From Paenibacillus xylanilyticus (GTDB taxonomy: Bacteria > Bacillota > Bacilli > Paenibacillales > Paenibacillaceae), in assembly GCF_009664365.1 (NCBI RefSeq), contig NZ_CP044310.1, positions 4,281,001 to 4,345,000 on the forward strand: DNA of 64,000 nt. The letters run 5' to 3'. Below, one piece after another: positions 33,986 to 43,343 of this stretch. The position numbers and the translations under genes are program-made. Under the pieces are notes generated by a model that did no database searches, was not told the origin of the DNA, and saw nothing but the letters and a program-made list of their open reading frames with translations. Position 1 is the stretch's first letter. Each line of letters begins with the position of its first letter.

Positions 33986-34360
33986 CTAGATTGTTGTCAG
34001 TGTGAAATTAAGGGAAAACATCGTTCGATCATTCGTGTCTTTGCCGAGATAAATCGGAGACGACTGGTTAGCGCGAGATTTAACTATGCGTGTGCTTCCG
34101 AAGTAAAACTCGCCTTTACTCGCCAGGTCCTCGTATATCGCGTCAGCTATTTGCGTAGCTTTTGCCGGAGACTTAGCGCGCACTAACACTTGAAACGCTG
34201 GCCTCCGCTTACTCGTCCATTCGCTCGGCTCATATCCACCACTCATACGTACATAGGCGCAGTCGTCCGGATTGCCTGACGCGAACTCGTTAGCAACGTA
34301 AGTAAACGGGACAGCCACGCGCAAATAAGCCGTGATATCCGGCACTCCTAGAATCGCCAT
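33986..34360 (-). CDS. Tail terminator / minor structural protein
   Basis: A 124-residue protein (MAILGVPDITAYLRVAVPF ... LNFTLTTI) in the fourth position after the capsid gene, just before the tail tube gene. The layout and length fit the tail completion (terminator) protein. The start overlaps the preceding stop (ATG within TAATGG). Confidence 0.65.
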   Translation of the reverse strand: MAILGVPDITAYLRVAVPFTYVANEFASGNPDDCAYVRMSGGYEPSEWTSKRRPAFQVLVRAKSPAKATQIADAIYEDLASKGEFYFGSTRIVKSRANQSSPIYLGKDTNDRTMFSLNFTLTTI

Positions 34361-34764
34361 TACTCCGCCAGCCCCTTTCGGATCGCGTCCGCAATCATGC
34401 GTTGATACTTCGACGCGTTCTGCGTGAGCGGATCTTCGAGATATTTCGGCTTCGTTCCGGGAGTAGTCGGGTTCTTGAACGTATCCATTTCGTGGACAAT
34501 CAACGCGTAGTTAACGCGATCGCCACTACTGCCGCGCTCATTTACGGAATAGTAGACTTCGCCGGTTACTCCGGTCGGGCTTACCGTGACGCGTTTACCT
34601 GACGTCTCCCGAAGCGTACCTTTATCGAGCGGAGCTTCTTCGCGTGAGATACGTAATAACTCATCGGTCGCGTCATGCATGCCGAGGGCCGCCGCATCCT
34701 GTACGTTTGCCTTCGAAAAGTCTAGCGATTTGAAGAAACCAGTCATATCGAACTCGATCGACAT
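34360..34764 (-). CDS. Minor capsid / neck protein (HK97 gp10-like)
   Basis: A 134-residue protein with the HK97 gp10-like pattern: LLRISREEAPLDKGTLRETS, GEVYYSVNERGSS, YALIVHEMDTFKN, and a late KYLEDPLTQN. These proteins join head and tail. It overlaps its neighbours by one base on each side. Confidence 0.75.
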   Translation of the reverse strand: MSIEFDMTGFFKSLDFSKANVQDAAALGMHDATDELLRISREEAPLDKGTLRETSGKRVTVSPTGVTGEVYYSVNERGSSGDRVNYALIVHEMDTFKNPTTPGTKPKYLEDPLTQNASKYQRMIADAIRKGLAE

Positions 34765-35084
34765 TACACGTGCACCTCCGTCAATATCGGCTTACCGTTG
34801 AGCGCCCTCTTTACGCTGATTGCGATTGGCGTGTACGATGTCGTCCGCATATTCTCGTCTGTGTACGTGAGTCGGTCCGAAATATTTAACGAGGGCAAAC
34901 GGTCGAAGAAGAACGCGCCAACACTGGCGACTTCCTCTCCGCGCTGATTGCGTACTAATTTAACCTCTTCGGAAAAGCGGCATTTTAACGCGTAATCATC
35001 GCCGTAGGACGGTTCGTTATAATCTGGATCATAGCTGAGGAATGGCGAGACGATGACGGTCTGACGCAAAGGCATAGCTGGCAT
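34764..35084 (-). CDS. Head closure / minor capsid protein
   Basis: A 106-residue protein (MPAMPLRQTVIVSPFL ... PILTEVHV) at the stopper position between the adaptor and gp10-like genes. Similar short beta proteins close the head after packaging. One-base overlaps with both neighbours show tight coupling. Confidence 0.6.
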   Translation of the reverse strand: MPAMPLRQTVIVSPFLSYDPDYNEPSYGDDYALKCRFSEEVKLVRNQRGEEVASVGAFFFDRLPSLNISDRLTYTDENMRTTSYTPIAISVKRALNGKPILTEVHV

Positions 35085-35467
35085 TAAGGAATCAACCTCC
35101 CGAAGCGTTGCGCAGAAATCTTAACGCCATTCTCATCTCCGATAATATCGCGACTTGATTGCGGAACTAATTGCGCTAATTTCCTTTCGCCAACACCAAA
35201 CGAGACTGAAACCGCCCCGCTTATTGAGGTCGACTGGATGCCGCGCTGTGCTTGCACCATCGTATCGCTAAAGACGACAGATAAGGCCGCAGCGAATTCG
35301 TACACAGCCTCGTCCGGAATCGTATACTTGGAATAGAGACGGTTCAATGTTCGCTCTGCCACGTTTAACATTCGTTGTTTTTTGGCGGCGTCAGAATCTT
35401 CCCATCCCTCTGTATCAATCACGTTAAGGCCGATGTACGCGTCTGCTGCAGTTATTGTTAGAGCCAT
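35084..35467 (-). CDS. Head-tail connector (adaptor)
   Basis: A 127-residue protein with the adaptor profile: an N-terminal helix region (AADAYIGLNVIDTEGWEDSDAA, then RMLNVAERTLNRLYSKY) and a helical C-terminal half. First connector gene after the capsid in this operon. Confidence 0.65.
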   Translation of the reverse strand: MALTITAADAYIGLNVIDTEGWEDSDAAKKQRMLNVAERTLNRLYSKYTIPDEAVYEFAAALSVVFSDTMVQAQRGIQSTSISGAVSVSFGVGERKLAQLVPQSSRDIIGDENGVKISAQRFGRLIP

Positions 35468-35482
35468 GCCTCACACCTCCGA

Positions 35483-35707
35483 TTATTTAGCGGAGGGTTT
35501 GGCTGCTGCTTTCCGAGGTTTAGGCGCTTTGGGCGCGTCCTCTTCTTGCGGTGGCTTTTCCTCCGATTTTGCTTCCGACAAATAGCCGTAGTCGTTAACG
35601 AGAACCCTGCGCAGATTTTCGTCTTCAACTACGGCCGTGCCATTTTCGAATTTTACGCCGCACGTAACTCCGTCATAATTAGGATTCGGCGTTTTGATTA
35701 CGAACAT
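35483..35707 (-). CDS. Small head-region protein, Lys/Pro-rich tail
   Basis: A 74-residue protein (MFVIKTPNPNYDGVTCGVKF start) with a charged, Pro-, Ala- and Lys-rich C terminus. A GGGAGGTGCGCAG site precedes ATG. Proteins of this kind follow the capsid gene in many Firmicute phages; the role is not known. Confidence 0.6.
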   Translation of the reverse strand: MFVIKTPNPNYDGVTCGVKFENGTAVVEDENLRRVLVNDYGYLSEAKSEEKPPQEEDAPKAPKPRKAAAKPSAK

Positions 35708-35725
35708 CTGCGCACCTCCCGATTA

Positions 35726-36652
35726 TTAGACGATGATACCGGACAGACGAGCAGCGGATTTACCGTCGAACAGCGCCATACCAGTGTAGAACTCGATACG
35801 AGTACGCAGAACTGGCTTATCATGTACCTCGCCCAAATCCGTTACTTGTACGCCGCCGTTAGTCAGTCCGGAAGTATACTCGTCAGCTCCGAATTTCACC
35901 GCGTAGATGGAGGTTGTGTTCGTAGCTGTACCGGTAGTTTCGTTGTGACCGATTACTTTACCGCCAGCAGCGTTATCTCCTGCGTCGAAGATTGGGACAC
36001 CGTTGAATGCAATTACCGGTTTACCGAATGCATCCACGCTGTTTTCGTGGAATCCGAGTTTTCTTGCGATCGTGCTCAAACGAATCTTCGTTTTGGAGTC
36101 CATGTACAATGCATCCGCACGTCCACGCGTTTGATACAGCAAGGATTCAAGTGCCTCAAGGAACAAATCGTAGTTTCCTTCGTCTCCGATATTTAGACCA
36201 TTTGTAGCTGCTGTAATGACTTGAGAACCCGTAAGACGTTTCTTCAATCCATCGAAAGACTTGGAGTCAGTAGCGATATCGCCATTGAAGAATGTATCTT
36301 GGAATTTGAATGCCGCTGCTTTTGTTTTCAATGCGGTCTGAATCGCACGCTGATCGTTAACATTGGAACGTGTCCGTTGGATAAACTTATCGACGTCAGC
36401 GTCGCCGCCCATGATGGACAGAGATTCAGTCAATTGGTTTACAGCGCCGGTAGATTCCACATAACCCTCGTTTACTCCACGGAAAGCTACTCCAGGCAGA
36501 GATGCCTCGCGATTGTACGCATAAGCGTTACCTTGAATCTCCATGAACGGCAGGTATTGAAGGACCGGAGCGTTCTGAACGAATGTTTCGATAACTCCTT
36601 GTTGAAGCGTGTCCTGTGAAAGTTTTGCGGATTCTAAAAGTGTCAATGCCAT
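35726..36652 (-). CDS. Major capsid protein
   Basis: A 308-residue protein (MALTLLESAKLSQDTLQQG ... GKSAARLSGIIV) directly after the scaffold gene. The repeated LSTIARKLGF, AFNGVPIFDAGD and GVQVTDLGEVHDKPVLRTR blocks are typical of Firmicute phage capsid proteins with the HK97 fold. A GGGGGAT site precedes the ATG. An intrinsic terminator lies immediately upstream. Confidence 0.85.
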   Translation of the reverse strand: MALTLLESAKLSQDTLQQGVIETFVQNAPVLQYLPFMEIQGNAYAYNREASLPGVAFRGVNEGYVESTGAVNQLTESLSIMGGDADVDKFIQRTRSNVNDQRAIQTALKTKAAAFKFQDTFFNGDIATDSKSFDGLKKRLTGSQVITAATNGLNIGDEGNYDLFLEALESLLYQTRGRADALYMDSKTKIRLSTIARKLGFHENSVDAFGKPVIAFNGVPIFDAGDNAAGGKVIGHNETTGTATNTTSIYAVKFGADEYTSGLTNGGVQVTDLGEVHDKPVLRTRIEFYTGMALFDGKSAARLSGIIV

Positions 36653-36681
36653 TGTTAAAAATCCCCCTATTATTTATTGAA

Positions 36682-36710
36682 AATAAAAAAAAAGAACCGA
36701 CAAGGTTCTT
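36682..36710 (-). terminator. Intrinsic terminator between scaffold and capsid genes
   Basis: On the minus strand AAGAACC and GGTTCTT flank a five-base loop and lead into nine T. The stem overlaps the scaffold stop codon. It would stop part of the late transcription before the capsid gene unless antitermination or an internal capsid promoter applies. Confidence 0.7.
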
Positions 36711-37317
36711 ATTTGTTACTCGTACTCGAATACCCGAGAGCCATCTTACTGCGCGCATCCATTACGGAAGTATCAATCTTATGACTGCCTCCGTTGGTCT
36801 CTCCGCCAATTTGGCGTGTTCCTGCGCTTTGATCTGCAAGATATGGCTTTGAAGAGATGAGCGCGCTGATAACTTCAGCCATCCCCGCAACATTGCCGGA
36901 ATCATCAACCATAACTCCGGAAATATCCGCCAGCTTAAACGCGTCCTCGATCGCATCCGGCCGGATCTTTTGCTCGCCGGTTGCCGCCAAAGCTTTAAAC
37001 TCCGCTTTAACAAGGCGCTCATTCGCCACTTTTAACGCGTTGGTTCGAGCTTCCTCGGCTTCCTGTGCGCGTTTCTCAGCGGCTTCTTTCTCCGCCGCGT
37101 ATTCCGGCTGCTTACCTTCCATCTCCGCTAACTTAGCCTTAATATCCTCGTAATCCTCACGTCCTTTACGGTCACGCATGAGCCTTTCACGGACAATTGC
37201 GTCTAGTTCAGACTGCGTAAATGTCTTTTCAGGTTCTTGCGGTGCCGGTTCCGGATCTCCTACCGCAAAGAGCTGCAGATTCATCGGAAACTTAGTGCGA
37301 ATATGTTCGGTTTTCAT
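36709..37317 (-). CDS. Scaffolding protein (DUF4355-like)
   Basis: A 202-residue protein with the scaffold layout: an early FTQSELDAIVRERLMRD, a long charged coiled coil (about 50-115), and a C-terminal capsid-contact region. It lies just upstream of the capsid gene. It guides procapsid assembly. Confidence 0.8.
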   Translation of the reverse strand: MKTEHIRTKFPMNLQLFAVGDPEPAPQEPEKTFTQSELDAIVRERLMRDRKGREDYEDIKAKLAEMEGKQPEYAAEKEAAEKRAQEAEEARTNALKVANERLVKAEFKALAATGEQKIRPDAIEDAFKLADISGVMVDDSGNVAGMAEVISALISSKPYLADQSAGTRQIGGETNGGSHKIDTSVMDARSKMALGYSSTSNK

Positions 37318-37396
37318 GATTGTATCCTCCCGCGTTTTAGCGCCGCGTAGCGCATAGTATCCGTCAGTTTAACGACGTATCGTAGGTCGTGCGATT

Positions 37397-38545
37397 TTAG
37401 TTGTGTATAATCGCGTTATATAATGCGTTCGCTAAGTCTTGATGCCCGTAGTCGTTCATGTGGACGTCATCGGACGCGACGAACTGCAGTACGCTCTTCG
37501 CGTAATCAAATGTTCGCCAGCGCTTGTACGTCTCATAGAAAGCTAGGTTATTTTGCTCAGCTAACTCACGGTATACCTGAACGTAAGCATCGAGTGGGAT
37601 CGCTAACTCGGAACTTCTGAATCCCGCCGAGTAGAGTATTACGTCTCCGTACTGCTTTGCGCGGTCAATCAACGTTTGGGTTTGATTCTTGAACGTATCA
37701 AGCGGGACCTGAGCTGCATAGTCATTCGATCCGTACGCGATTACAGTCAGTGCAGGCTTCCAGATATCGATTTGTGTTTGCATAAAGTTCTCTCCCGAGA
37801 GTGCCGAGCTAGTTCTCGAACCTCTTAAACCCATTCCATTAACTCGCACTCCTGCGGAGGCTCTTCCTTCGTACATTCCGATTAATGTAACTCCGCTGGC
37901 TGCCTGAGGTCGATCAGTAACCGTTAGGACTGCGGTGTGTTCCGCATCGGTCAATCCTGTAGCAACGACCAGTTCAGCCGCGGGACTAGCTGATCCGATT
38001 GAGGTGAAAGATTTGGGAGCACCTTGATCTACCGCAACAGTGAATCCGGCACCCAGTGTCCCCAAGACCGTGATAAGTGTTAAAGAAGTTCCAGAGAATT
38101 TAATTGATAACGAAGCGTCTCCGGAAGACTTAATCGCCGGAACTCCGAGAAACCCATGCGTTGCGAGGTTGTTCCAAGTTCCCGTCTTATTTACGAAAAA
38201 GTCTGGATGAGTGTGTGGAATAAATCCCCTACCGACATTTCCGAACTCCTTCGCTAATTTGGATCGGAATCGTCCGACAAACCCGCCATTGAACCATCCT
38301 AGTTGTTTATCAATCGCAACACTACCGTCAACACCACCGCCTCCGCCGCCTTGGCCTACTACTGAGCTAGATCCAATGATGACTAGATTGGCTATTTTGT
38401 CGCCGTTTTGTACTTTGGCCAAGTCCGACCGCCAACGCGTAAGTCCTTCGTCTCCGTTATACAAGTACCCGGATTGTTTCTCCGCTTGCTTCACCTGTTC
38501 CAGTACTTTCCTCGCGCTGTATCTCGCGCGTGAATCGTGCGCCAT
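37397..38545 (-). CDS. SGNH/GDSL-type hydrolase in the head operon
   Basis: A 382-residue protein. The catalytic blocks are: block I VIIGSSSVVGQG (near residue 56, GSSS instead of GDSL), block III YGSNDYA (near 275) and block V DDVHMN (near 366), giving a Ser-Asp-His set. A carbohydrate-binding-like beta region lies between block I and III. Such enzymes deacetylate polysaccharides or esters. It sits between the minor head protein and scaffold genes, where phages do not normally carry an esterase. Confidence 0.8.
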   Translation of the reverse strand: MAHDSRARYSARKVLEQVKQAEKQSGYLYNGDEGLTRWRSDLAKVQNGDKIANLVIIGSSSVVGQGGGGGGVDGSVAIDKQLGWFNGGFVGRFRSKLAKEFGNVGRGFIPHTHPDFFVNKTGTWNNLATHGFLGVPAIKSSGDASLSIKFSGTSLTLITVLGTLGAGFTVAVDQGAPKSFTSIGSASPAAELVVATGLTDAEHTAVLTVTDRPQAASGVTLIGMYEGRASAGVRVNGMGLRGSRTSSALSGENFMQTQIDIWKPALTVIAYGSNDYAAQVPLDTFKNQTQTLIDRAKQYGDVILYSAGFRSSELAIPLDAYVQVYRELAEQNNLAFYETYKRWRTFDYAKSVLQFVASDDVHMNDYGHQDLANALYNAIIHN

Positions 38546-39388
38546 CTAAATTCCTCCTCCGATATTTTCCGGATTGCGGACCGGAGAAAGCACGTGACGA
38601 CAGCGCGGATGGAATATGTCTCTTCGAGGTAAATCGCCTACATACGGATAATCTCCGGGAGCATCCGGTACTAACTTGACGATGCGGCCTTCCCAGTTAC
38701 GACACGCATCTTTCGCGCCATGACTTGATATCTGCGCGTAATATGTTTCGCGTCCGATCGCCTCATTTATCGTTGCGTCTCGGTGCGCGGAATTAAGTTT
38801 CGTACGTGTTACGGTATCGACGTAGACTTCCGGCTTCCAACGCCGTCCTGCCGCGTCAATAATACCGGTGTCTGTTGCCTGGCCTAGTGTCTTACGGATG
38901 CCTGCGAGCGTGTCCGCGTTAATCGTTCTGCGGCCGTTGATGCCCGACGCCATGTTAGCGCGGAAAGACTCCGCAGTTGCTTGGCGGACGGCCTGACGGA
39001 CTCGGCGGTCGATGTTCTGCGTAACCGCAAGCAAATCCGCTTGTGTATCCGCAATAGCCGACGCTACCATTTCGCGGTTGATCCGGTTAAACTTAACGAT
39101 CTTTTCCGCTTCGGCTAGCGTATTGGCGACGCCTAGCCCTACGATAGCCCGCGCTACTCCATCCGTTGCCGCTTTCGGCACATACTCCGCAACCCAGGCG
39201 GCCGACTCCGCGTTTAGATCACGCAAAATAGCCGCAATCTCAGCGAGAGCGGCCTTTGCATGTGCGCGTGATATATCGGAAACGTCTAGGCGTGATAATT
39301 CCGTTGTGATTGCGAGGATTCCGCGTTTGTAGGCGTCGACGAGACGGTTGATATCGCGGTCATAGTTCGGATCAGGAATCCGCGCCAT
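38546..39388 (-). CDS. Minor head protein (phage minor capsid protein 2 / gp7-like)
   Basis: A 280-residue, mostly helical protein with the conserved C-terminal region VDTVTRTKLNSAHRD ... YAQISSHGAKDACRNWEGR ... PYVGDLPRRDIFHPRCRHV. This matches phage_min_cap2/SPP1 gp7-like minor head proteins that sit with the portal and may be injected. It overlaps the portal stop by one base. Confidence 0.8.
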   Translation of the reverse strand: MARIPDPNYDRDINRLVDAYKRGILAITTELSRLDVSDISRAHAKAALAEIAAILRDLNAESAAWVAEYVPKAATDGVARAIVGLGVANTLAEAEKIVKFNRINREMVASAIADTQADLLAVTQNIDRRVRQAVRQATAESFRANMASGINGRRTINADTLAGIRKTLGQATDTGIIDAAGRRWKPEVYVDTVTRTKLNSAHRDATINEAIGRETYYAQISSHGAKDACRNWEGRIVKLVPDAPGDYPYVGDLPRRDIFHPRCRHVLSPVRNPENIGGGI

Positions 39389-40839
39389 TATACGACTACC
39401 TCTTCGTTAAATATCGTGCCGTCGACGGTGCCTGCCGTTCGTTTCTCGTCGTCGTCAATGCGGCTCATCGCTTGTTCCGCCTGCTCATCAGTGAGCCCGT
39501 CAAGTCGTTTAACTGCGTCACGTACGGACATCGTCGGTTTACCACCGGTACGGATTTGCGCTATTTCTGCCTGCTCACGATCATCCGTCGGAAGTCCGTC
39601 AGAGAATATAATGTGCGGCTTTGTTGGCGTGTAGTCGATACTAGCTTTAGATTGCGCCTGCTCAAGGAGTTGCGCGATAAAAAGTGCCTCTGTGAGCGCC
39701 TTATCGAAGTACTGACGTTTACGCGCTATTTTAGAAAGCAAAGGATTCATGCGATATTTGACCGCGAGTCCTGTCGCTCCGCTAGTACCTGCATTCTCTT
39801 TTCCTAATGCAATGGGTGGGAGCTCTGATGTGGTCAGGAGTGTGTCTATGAGCTTGTCGAGTTCCTTAAATGCCGACTCAAGCTGACCGTCCCAAGTAAC
39901 ATATTGAGGTACGACTGAGCCAGAGTCTATGACTTCAAAGACTTTAGCATAAGCAGCTCTTTGTTGAGGAACTCCGTCCGGACCATCCTCTAAAACTCCT
40001 GCCGGAACAGTTAATATCGGGTCCGCGTGTTTATCTAAGATTGATGCAATTTGAGTCAATCGGTTATTAATCTCTCGGAACAAAGCTTTATGCTCGCTTA
40101 TATCGTCCGATCCGCTCCATGTATCGTCAAAAGAGAAGTTTGGGACGTGTACGATAAGAGGCGCGGGCACTCCAGTTTTCAGCGGTGCCTCAACGTCTTC
40201 CAACTCTTTCGTAATAGACCACGAGGTAACTTCATCATTTCGCGTAGTCAAAGCGGTCATTTCGAACTTGGAAAACGTAATCTCACCTGGAACATGAGTT
40301 TCAACGTGCAGCTCCCAGCGAATCCGCCCTTCTTCAGTAAAGGCAATTGGGACAGCTATGTGGTATGCCGCGACTTTTTTAGCATTGCCGGGCACTGTTT
40401 CCGGAAAAACATAAGCCGCATTCTGTGATTCAATCACCGCGCGATAAGGATCTTGTGATTCCGGTAAGATTCCGCGATATTCTTGCGCCCATTTGACCTT
40501 ATAAAACGAGTCTCCACGGTAAGCATTTCCGTGAGCCATTTCGTAGTTTGTCGTATTGAGCGTATTTTCTTTGACTATCCGGTCCAACGCGGTTTGTTCT
40601 GCTGACGCCTCTTCTCCTGCGCTATAAATCGGAGAGTCTCCAAATAGCAAATCGGCAGCTTTCTTGCATATCAATCCCGCGTAGTTAGCGTAGATATAGC
40701 GTTTGGGCTCAACTTCTATTTCTTCGCTCAGTCTCTTTATCAAATCAGCGTTACATCTGACAAGCTCCGCGTTTTCCCGGTATCGGTCTACCCGTTCCTT
40801 GTGTTCTTTTGGCGGATACATCTTACCAACCTCAAACAA
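39388..40839 (-). CDS. Portal protein (SPP1 gp6-like)
   Basis: A 483-residue portal protein. The N-terminal region (ERVDRYRENAELVRCN ... YANYAGLICKKAADLLFGD) and the central FREINNRLTQIASILDKHADP and NAGTSGATGLAVKYRMNPLLSK blocks are those of SPP1-type portals. The start is TTG at 40839, seven bases after AAAGGAGG. It forms the dodecameric channel for DNA packaging. Confidence 0.87.
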   Translation of the reverse strand: MFEVGKMYPPKEHKERVDRYRENAELVRCNADLIKRLSEEIEVEPKRYIYANYAGLICKKAADLLFGDSPIYSAGEEASAEQTALDRIVKENTLNTTNYEMAHGNAYRGDSFYKVKWAQEYRGILPESQDPYRAVIESQNAAYVFPETVPGNAKKVAAYHIAVPIAFTEEGRIRWELHVETHVPGEITFSKFEMTALTTRNDEVTSWSITKELEDVEAPLKTGVPAPLIVHVPNFSFDDTWSGSDDISEHKALFREINNRLTQIASILDKHADPILTVPAGVLEDGPDGVPQQRAAYAKVFEVIDSGSVVPQYVTWDGQLESAFKELDKLIDTLLTTSELPPIALGKENAGTSGATGLAVKYRMNPLLSKIARKRQYFDKALTEALFIAQLLEQAQSKASIDYTPTKPHIIFSDGLPTDDREQAEIAQIRTGGKPTMSVRDAVKRLDGLTDEQAEQAMSRIDDDEKRTAGTVDGTIFNEEVVV

Positions 40840-40852
40840 TGCGACGCCTCCT

Positions 40853-42622
40853 TTATAGTCCTATAGGTTTTTTGCTCCACGATCTTCCCCGTCTTGCTAT
40901 GCCTCCTGCAGCCTCAACCGCGCCAGCAAGAGAATCCGGTAAATCATCATGAGTTCCGGAGGGAAACTGCTCCATTTGCTCGAGCAATAGCCTGTGCGAT
41001 TTGTTAAAACGCAAAAAACCGCTCTCGATAAGCGGCTCCAATGATTCAATGCGTATTTCTTTCTTTGTACGGGACACAACCGCCTTGAGGCGTACGCTTC
41101 CGATGCCTTCTTTCCGTAATCTTTCGCTCAATTGCCGATACATATCATGCTGCGCACCGACCGTTTCCACTGCAAAAGCCTTATGTCCGTAACGTTTGAT
41201 AATCTCAACCGCCTGCTCCAACGCTATATGAGCTGCGCATTTCCTCGCCCATGCCTCAATTACGTACATTACACGAGTGTTCCGGTCTATTCCGACCGTT
41301 ACGATCGCGTTATAGTCGGAACGCGAGCTTTTGCCCTGCGCGATGTCCCAGAAAGCGTAATAATCAAGCGGAAGTTCTCGACCGAATTTATCAATAAGAT
41401 CCGATTCATCGTAATACCGGAACAATTCCGGGTTAAATATCATCGATTCTTCATCGATCGGAGTATTTTGATATTCCGTGTTAAACGCTTTTGATCCGTT
41501 GGCCCACTTCCAGGTCATCAGTGCCCATAACGGCTGAACTTCCGGCCAAAGTACGACCGCTCCTCTGTCCATTTCCTCTCGGTTTGCTTCGTAGAACGCT
41601 CGCGCAGCCTTAACTCTATCCTCGATGTCAGGATTCAAGTATATAGCGCGGCATTTTTCCCACAGTTCGGTGTGCTCCGGTTCTTCAATCAACGCCTTGT
41701 ATAGCTTTGAGTTAAAGTCGGACCGCTTCATAACCGTTCTTAACAGCGACTCAGCATGTACAACCGTTCCCATATATACGAAGGCAGTCCGCTTACCTTT
41801 CGGATCACCGAGCGGCACCACCGTTTGCGAAAACCAATCGCGCATCTTCTGGCGCAGTTCCGGAGTGGCCGCGTTAGAGCGTATGTCTTCCAGGTCATCG
41901 CAGATTATCAGGTCAGGACGTACACCCTCCCAGTTACGTCCACGCAATGCCTGGTTACTGGATGCCGCCTCCATCTTCGTTAACTGACGCTGGCCGCCGT
42001 CCGCTGTAGGCTCCCACGCAACAAACTCCGAGGAGTTATCTTTCGGGTTCATTTGCTGCTTCGGATTCAGTAACGGACCAAAGTCTGCGCGTAGTTTCGC
42101 GTTACTCTTGAGCTGATTCGCAATCCACTCAAGGTTGCCAGTAGATACCGCAGGCGTTTCCGATATGTTGATGATGTATTTACGATGTCTATACGCGATC
42201 TCACGTAGAGGGAATGCCTTTGATAAGTACGACGATTTCGCGTGAGAACGGGGCGCCGCACGCACTACCTTAGCATTTATCTCCCGCATGGATACGTCGT
42301 CCATTGTCTCGCAAATTTCACGGTGAAACGACGGTGAATCTTCGACACTTTCGACGTCGAATCCGTCCCAGTTACCCGCGTTGCCAGGATTATGTACCTC
42401 CGAGAAATATTCGAGCGCGAAGTATAGGAGGTCGGCCTCCGCTCTATGGATTCGTGACAATCGCTCTGATTCGTCGAGGTACTGCGTTAGTTCCGCTTCT
42501 TCTTCACTCGTTAGCAACTCCGGAACACCTTCCGCAGTCATCGCGTGAATTAACGCGTCTAATCTATCGATAATCTGTTCGCGCTCATCTCTATCGACCC
42601 ACCGATCGTTTACCCACGCCAT
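40853..42622 (-). CDS. terL: Terminase large subunit
   Basis: A 589-residue packaging motor. The ATPase part has a Walker A-like RAAPRSHAKSS (121-131) and Walker B PDLIICDDLED (237-246). The C-terminal RNase H-like nuclease part begins with YAFWDIAQGKSSRSDYNA, with the late acidic residues near DDLPDSLAGA. A GAGGAGGCGGAGTC site precedes ATG. The nearest upstream gene, 720 bases away, is the small terminase. Confidence 0.9.
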   Translation of the reverse strand: MAWVNDRWVDRDEREQIIDRLDALIHAMTAEGVPELLTSEEEAELTQYLDESERLSRIHRAEADLLYFALEYFSEVHNPGNAGNWDGFDVESVEDSPSFHREICETMDDVSMREINAKVVRAAPRSHAKSSYLSKAFPLREIAYRHRKYIINISETPAVSTGNLEWIANQLKSNAKLRADFGPLLNPKQQMNPKDNSSEFVAWEPTADGGQRQLTKMEAASSNQALRGRNWEGVRPDLIICDDLEDIRSNAATPELRQKMRDWFSQTVVPLGDPKGKRTAFVYMGTVVHAESLLRTVMKRSDFNSKLYKALIEEPEHTELWEKCRAIYLNPDIEDRVKAARAFYEANREEMDRGAVVLWPEVQPLWALMTWKWANGSKAFNTEYQNTPIDEESMIFNPELFRYYDESDLIDKFGRELPLDYYAFWDIAQGKSSRSDYNAIVTVGIDRNTRVMYVIEAWARKCAAHIALEQAVEIIKRYGHKAFAVETVGAQHDMYRQLSERLRKEGIGSVRLKAVVSRTKKEIRIESLEPLIESGFLRFNKSHRLLLEQMEQFPSGTHDDLPDSLAGAVEAAGGIARRGRSWSKKPIGL

Positions 42623-43343
42623 GACTCCGCCTCCTCTTCGCTAATTTTCAGCGTGAAATAACGCTGTTGTTGCGTGACCCTACCGAATACACTCGGACTT
42701 GGTTAAACGCGCTAAATACACGCTGAAAGCACGGTAAAACTACGGGAACATTCCGAGTCCAAAGTTAATTTTTGTTCGCGGATTTTTCCGGCACTTGTTG
42801 AGGCGGTCGTTAGGGGTCGAGGGGGGTGGGCCGCCCTCTCACTCGCTGACCCTTCCGCAATCACTCCGTTTATTCATCCGCTTTTGCATAATCGTAAGCT
42901 TCCGTTTATGCAACGTTATGCACAGACTTGTGCACAAAAGCCAGATACTAGACACTAGTCTGATCCGCAAACCCGCGCCCAGCCTACGTTTATGAACGAT
43001 GTATAATTACGTGTTATGCATCGCATATACATTTCCAATTAATAACGCGTACAACCCGCGTTGCTATGCGGATTACACCCGTTACCCACTGGAAAAATAT
43101 ACGGTCATTTCCCGGTGTCTTTGCCCTTCCGTATTCACACGTTATACAGCGTCATTCACCGAGGAGTGAATAACCCTTCGTACTGTGACGTGGTGAATTA
43201 CGAAGGCAAAACGAAAAATTTCGAAGGGTCACGCGCCAGGAGCGCGCAGTAGATGTAATTGACGTCTTGTCAACCGCAGTACATACGCACTCCATCGCGT
43301 TCCTTCATATAATGACGCGCTAAACACACGCCATCTATACGCT
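42623..43343. other. 721-base non-coding gap between terminase genes
   Basis: No supported gene on either strand. It contains a G-run/C-run palindromic stretch (GGGTCGAGGGGGG to GACCC, about 42814-42855), a small hairpin ATTCAC/GTGAAT (43152-43170) and an ACCCTTCG/CGAAGGGT pair about 50 bases apart (43171-43228). A packaging (cos or pac) site is the natural expectation here, but none is proven. Confidence 0.4.
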
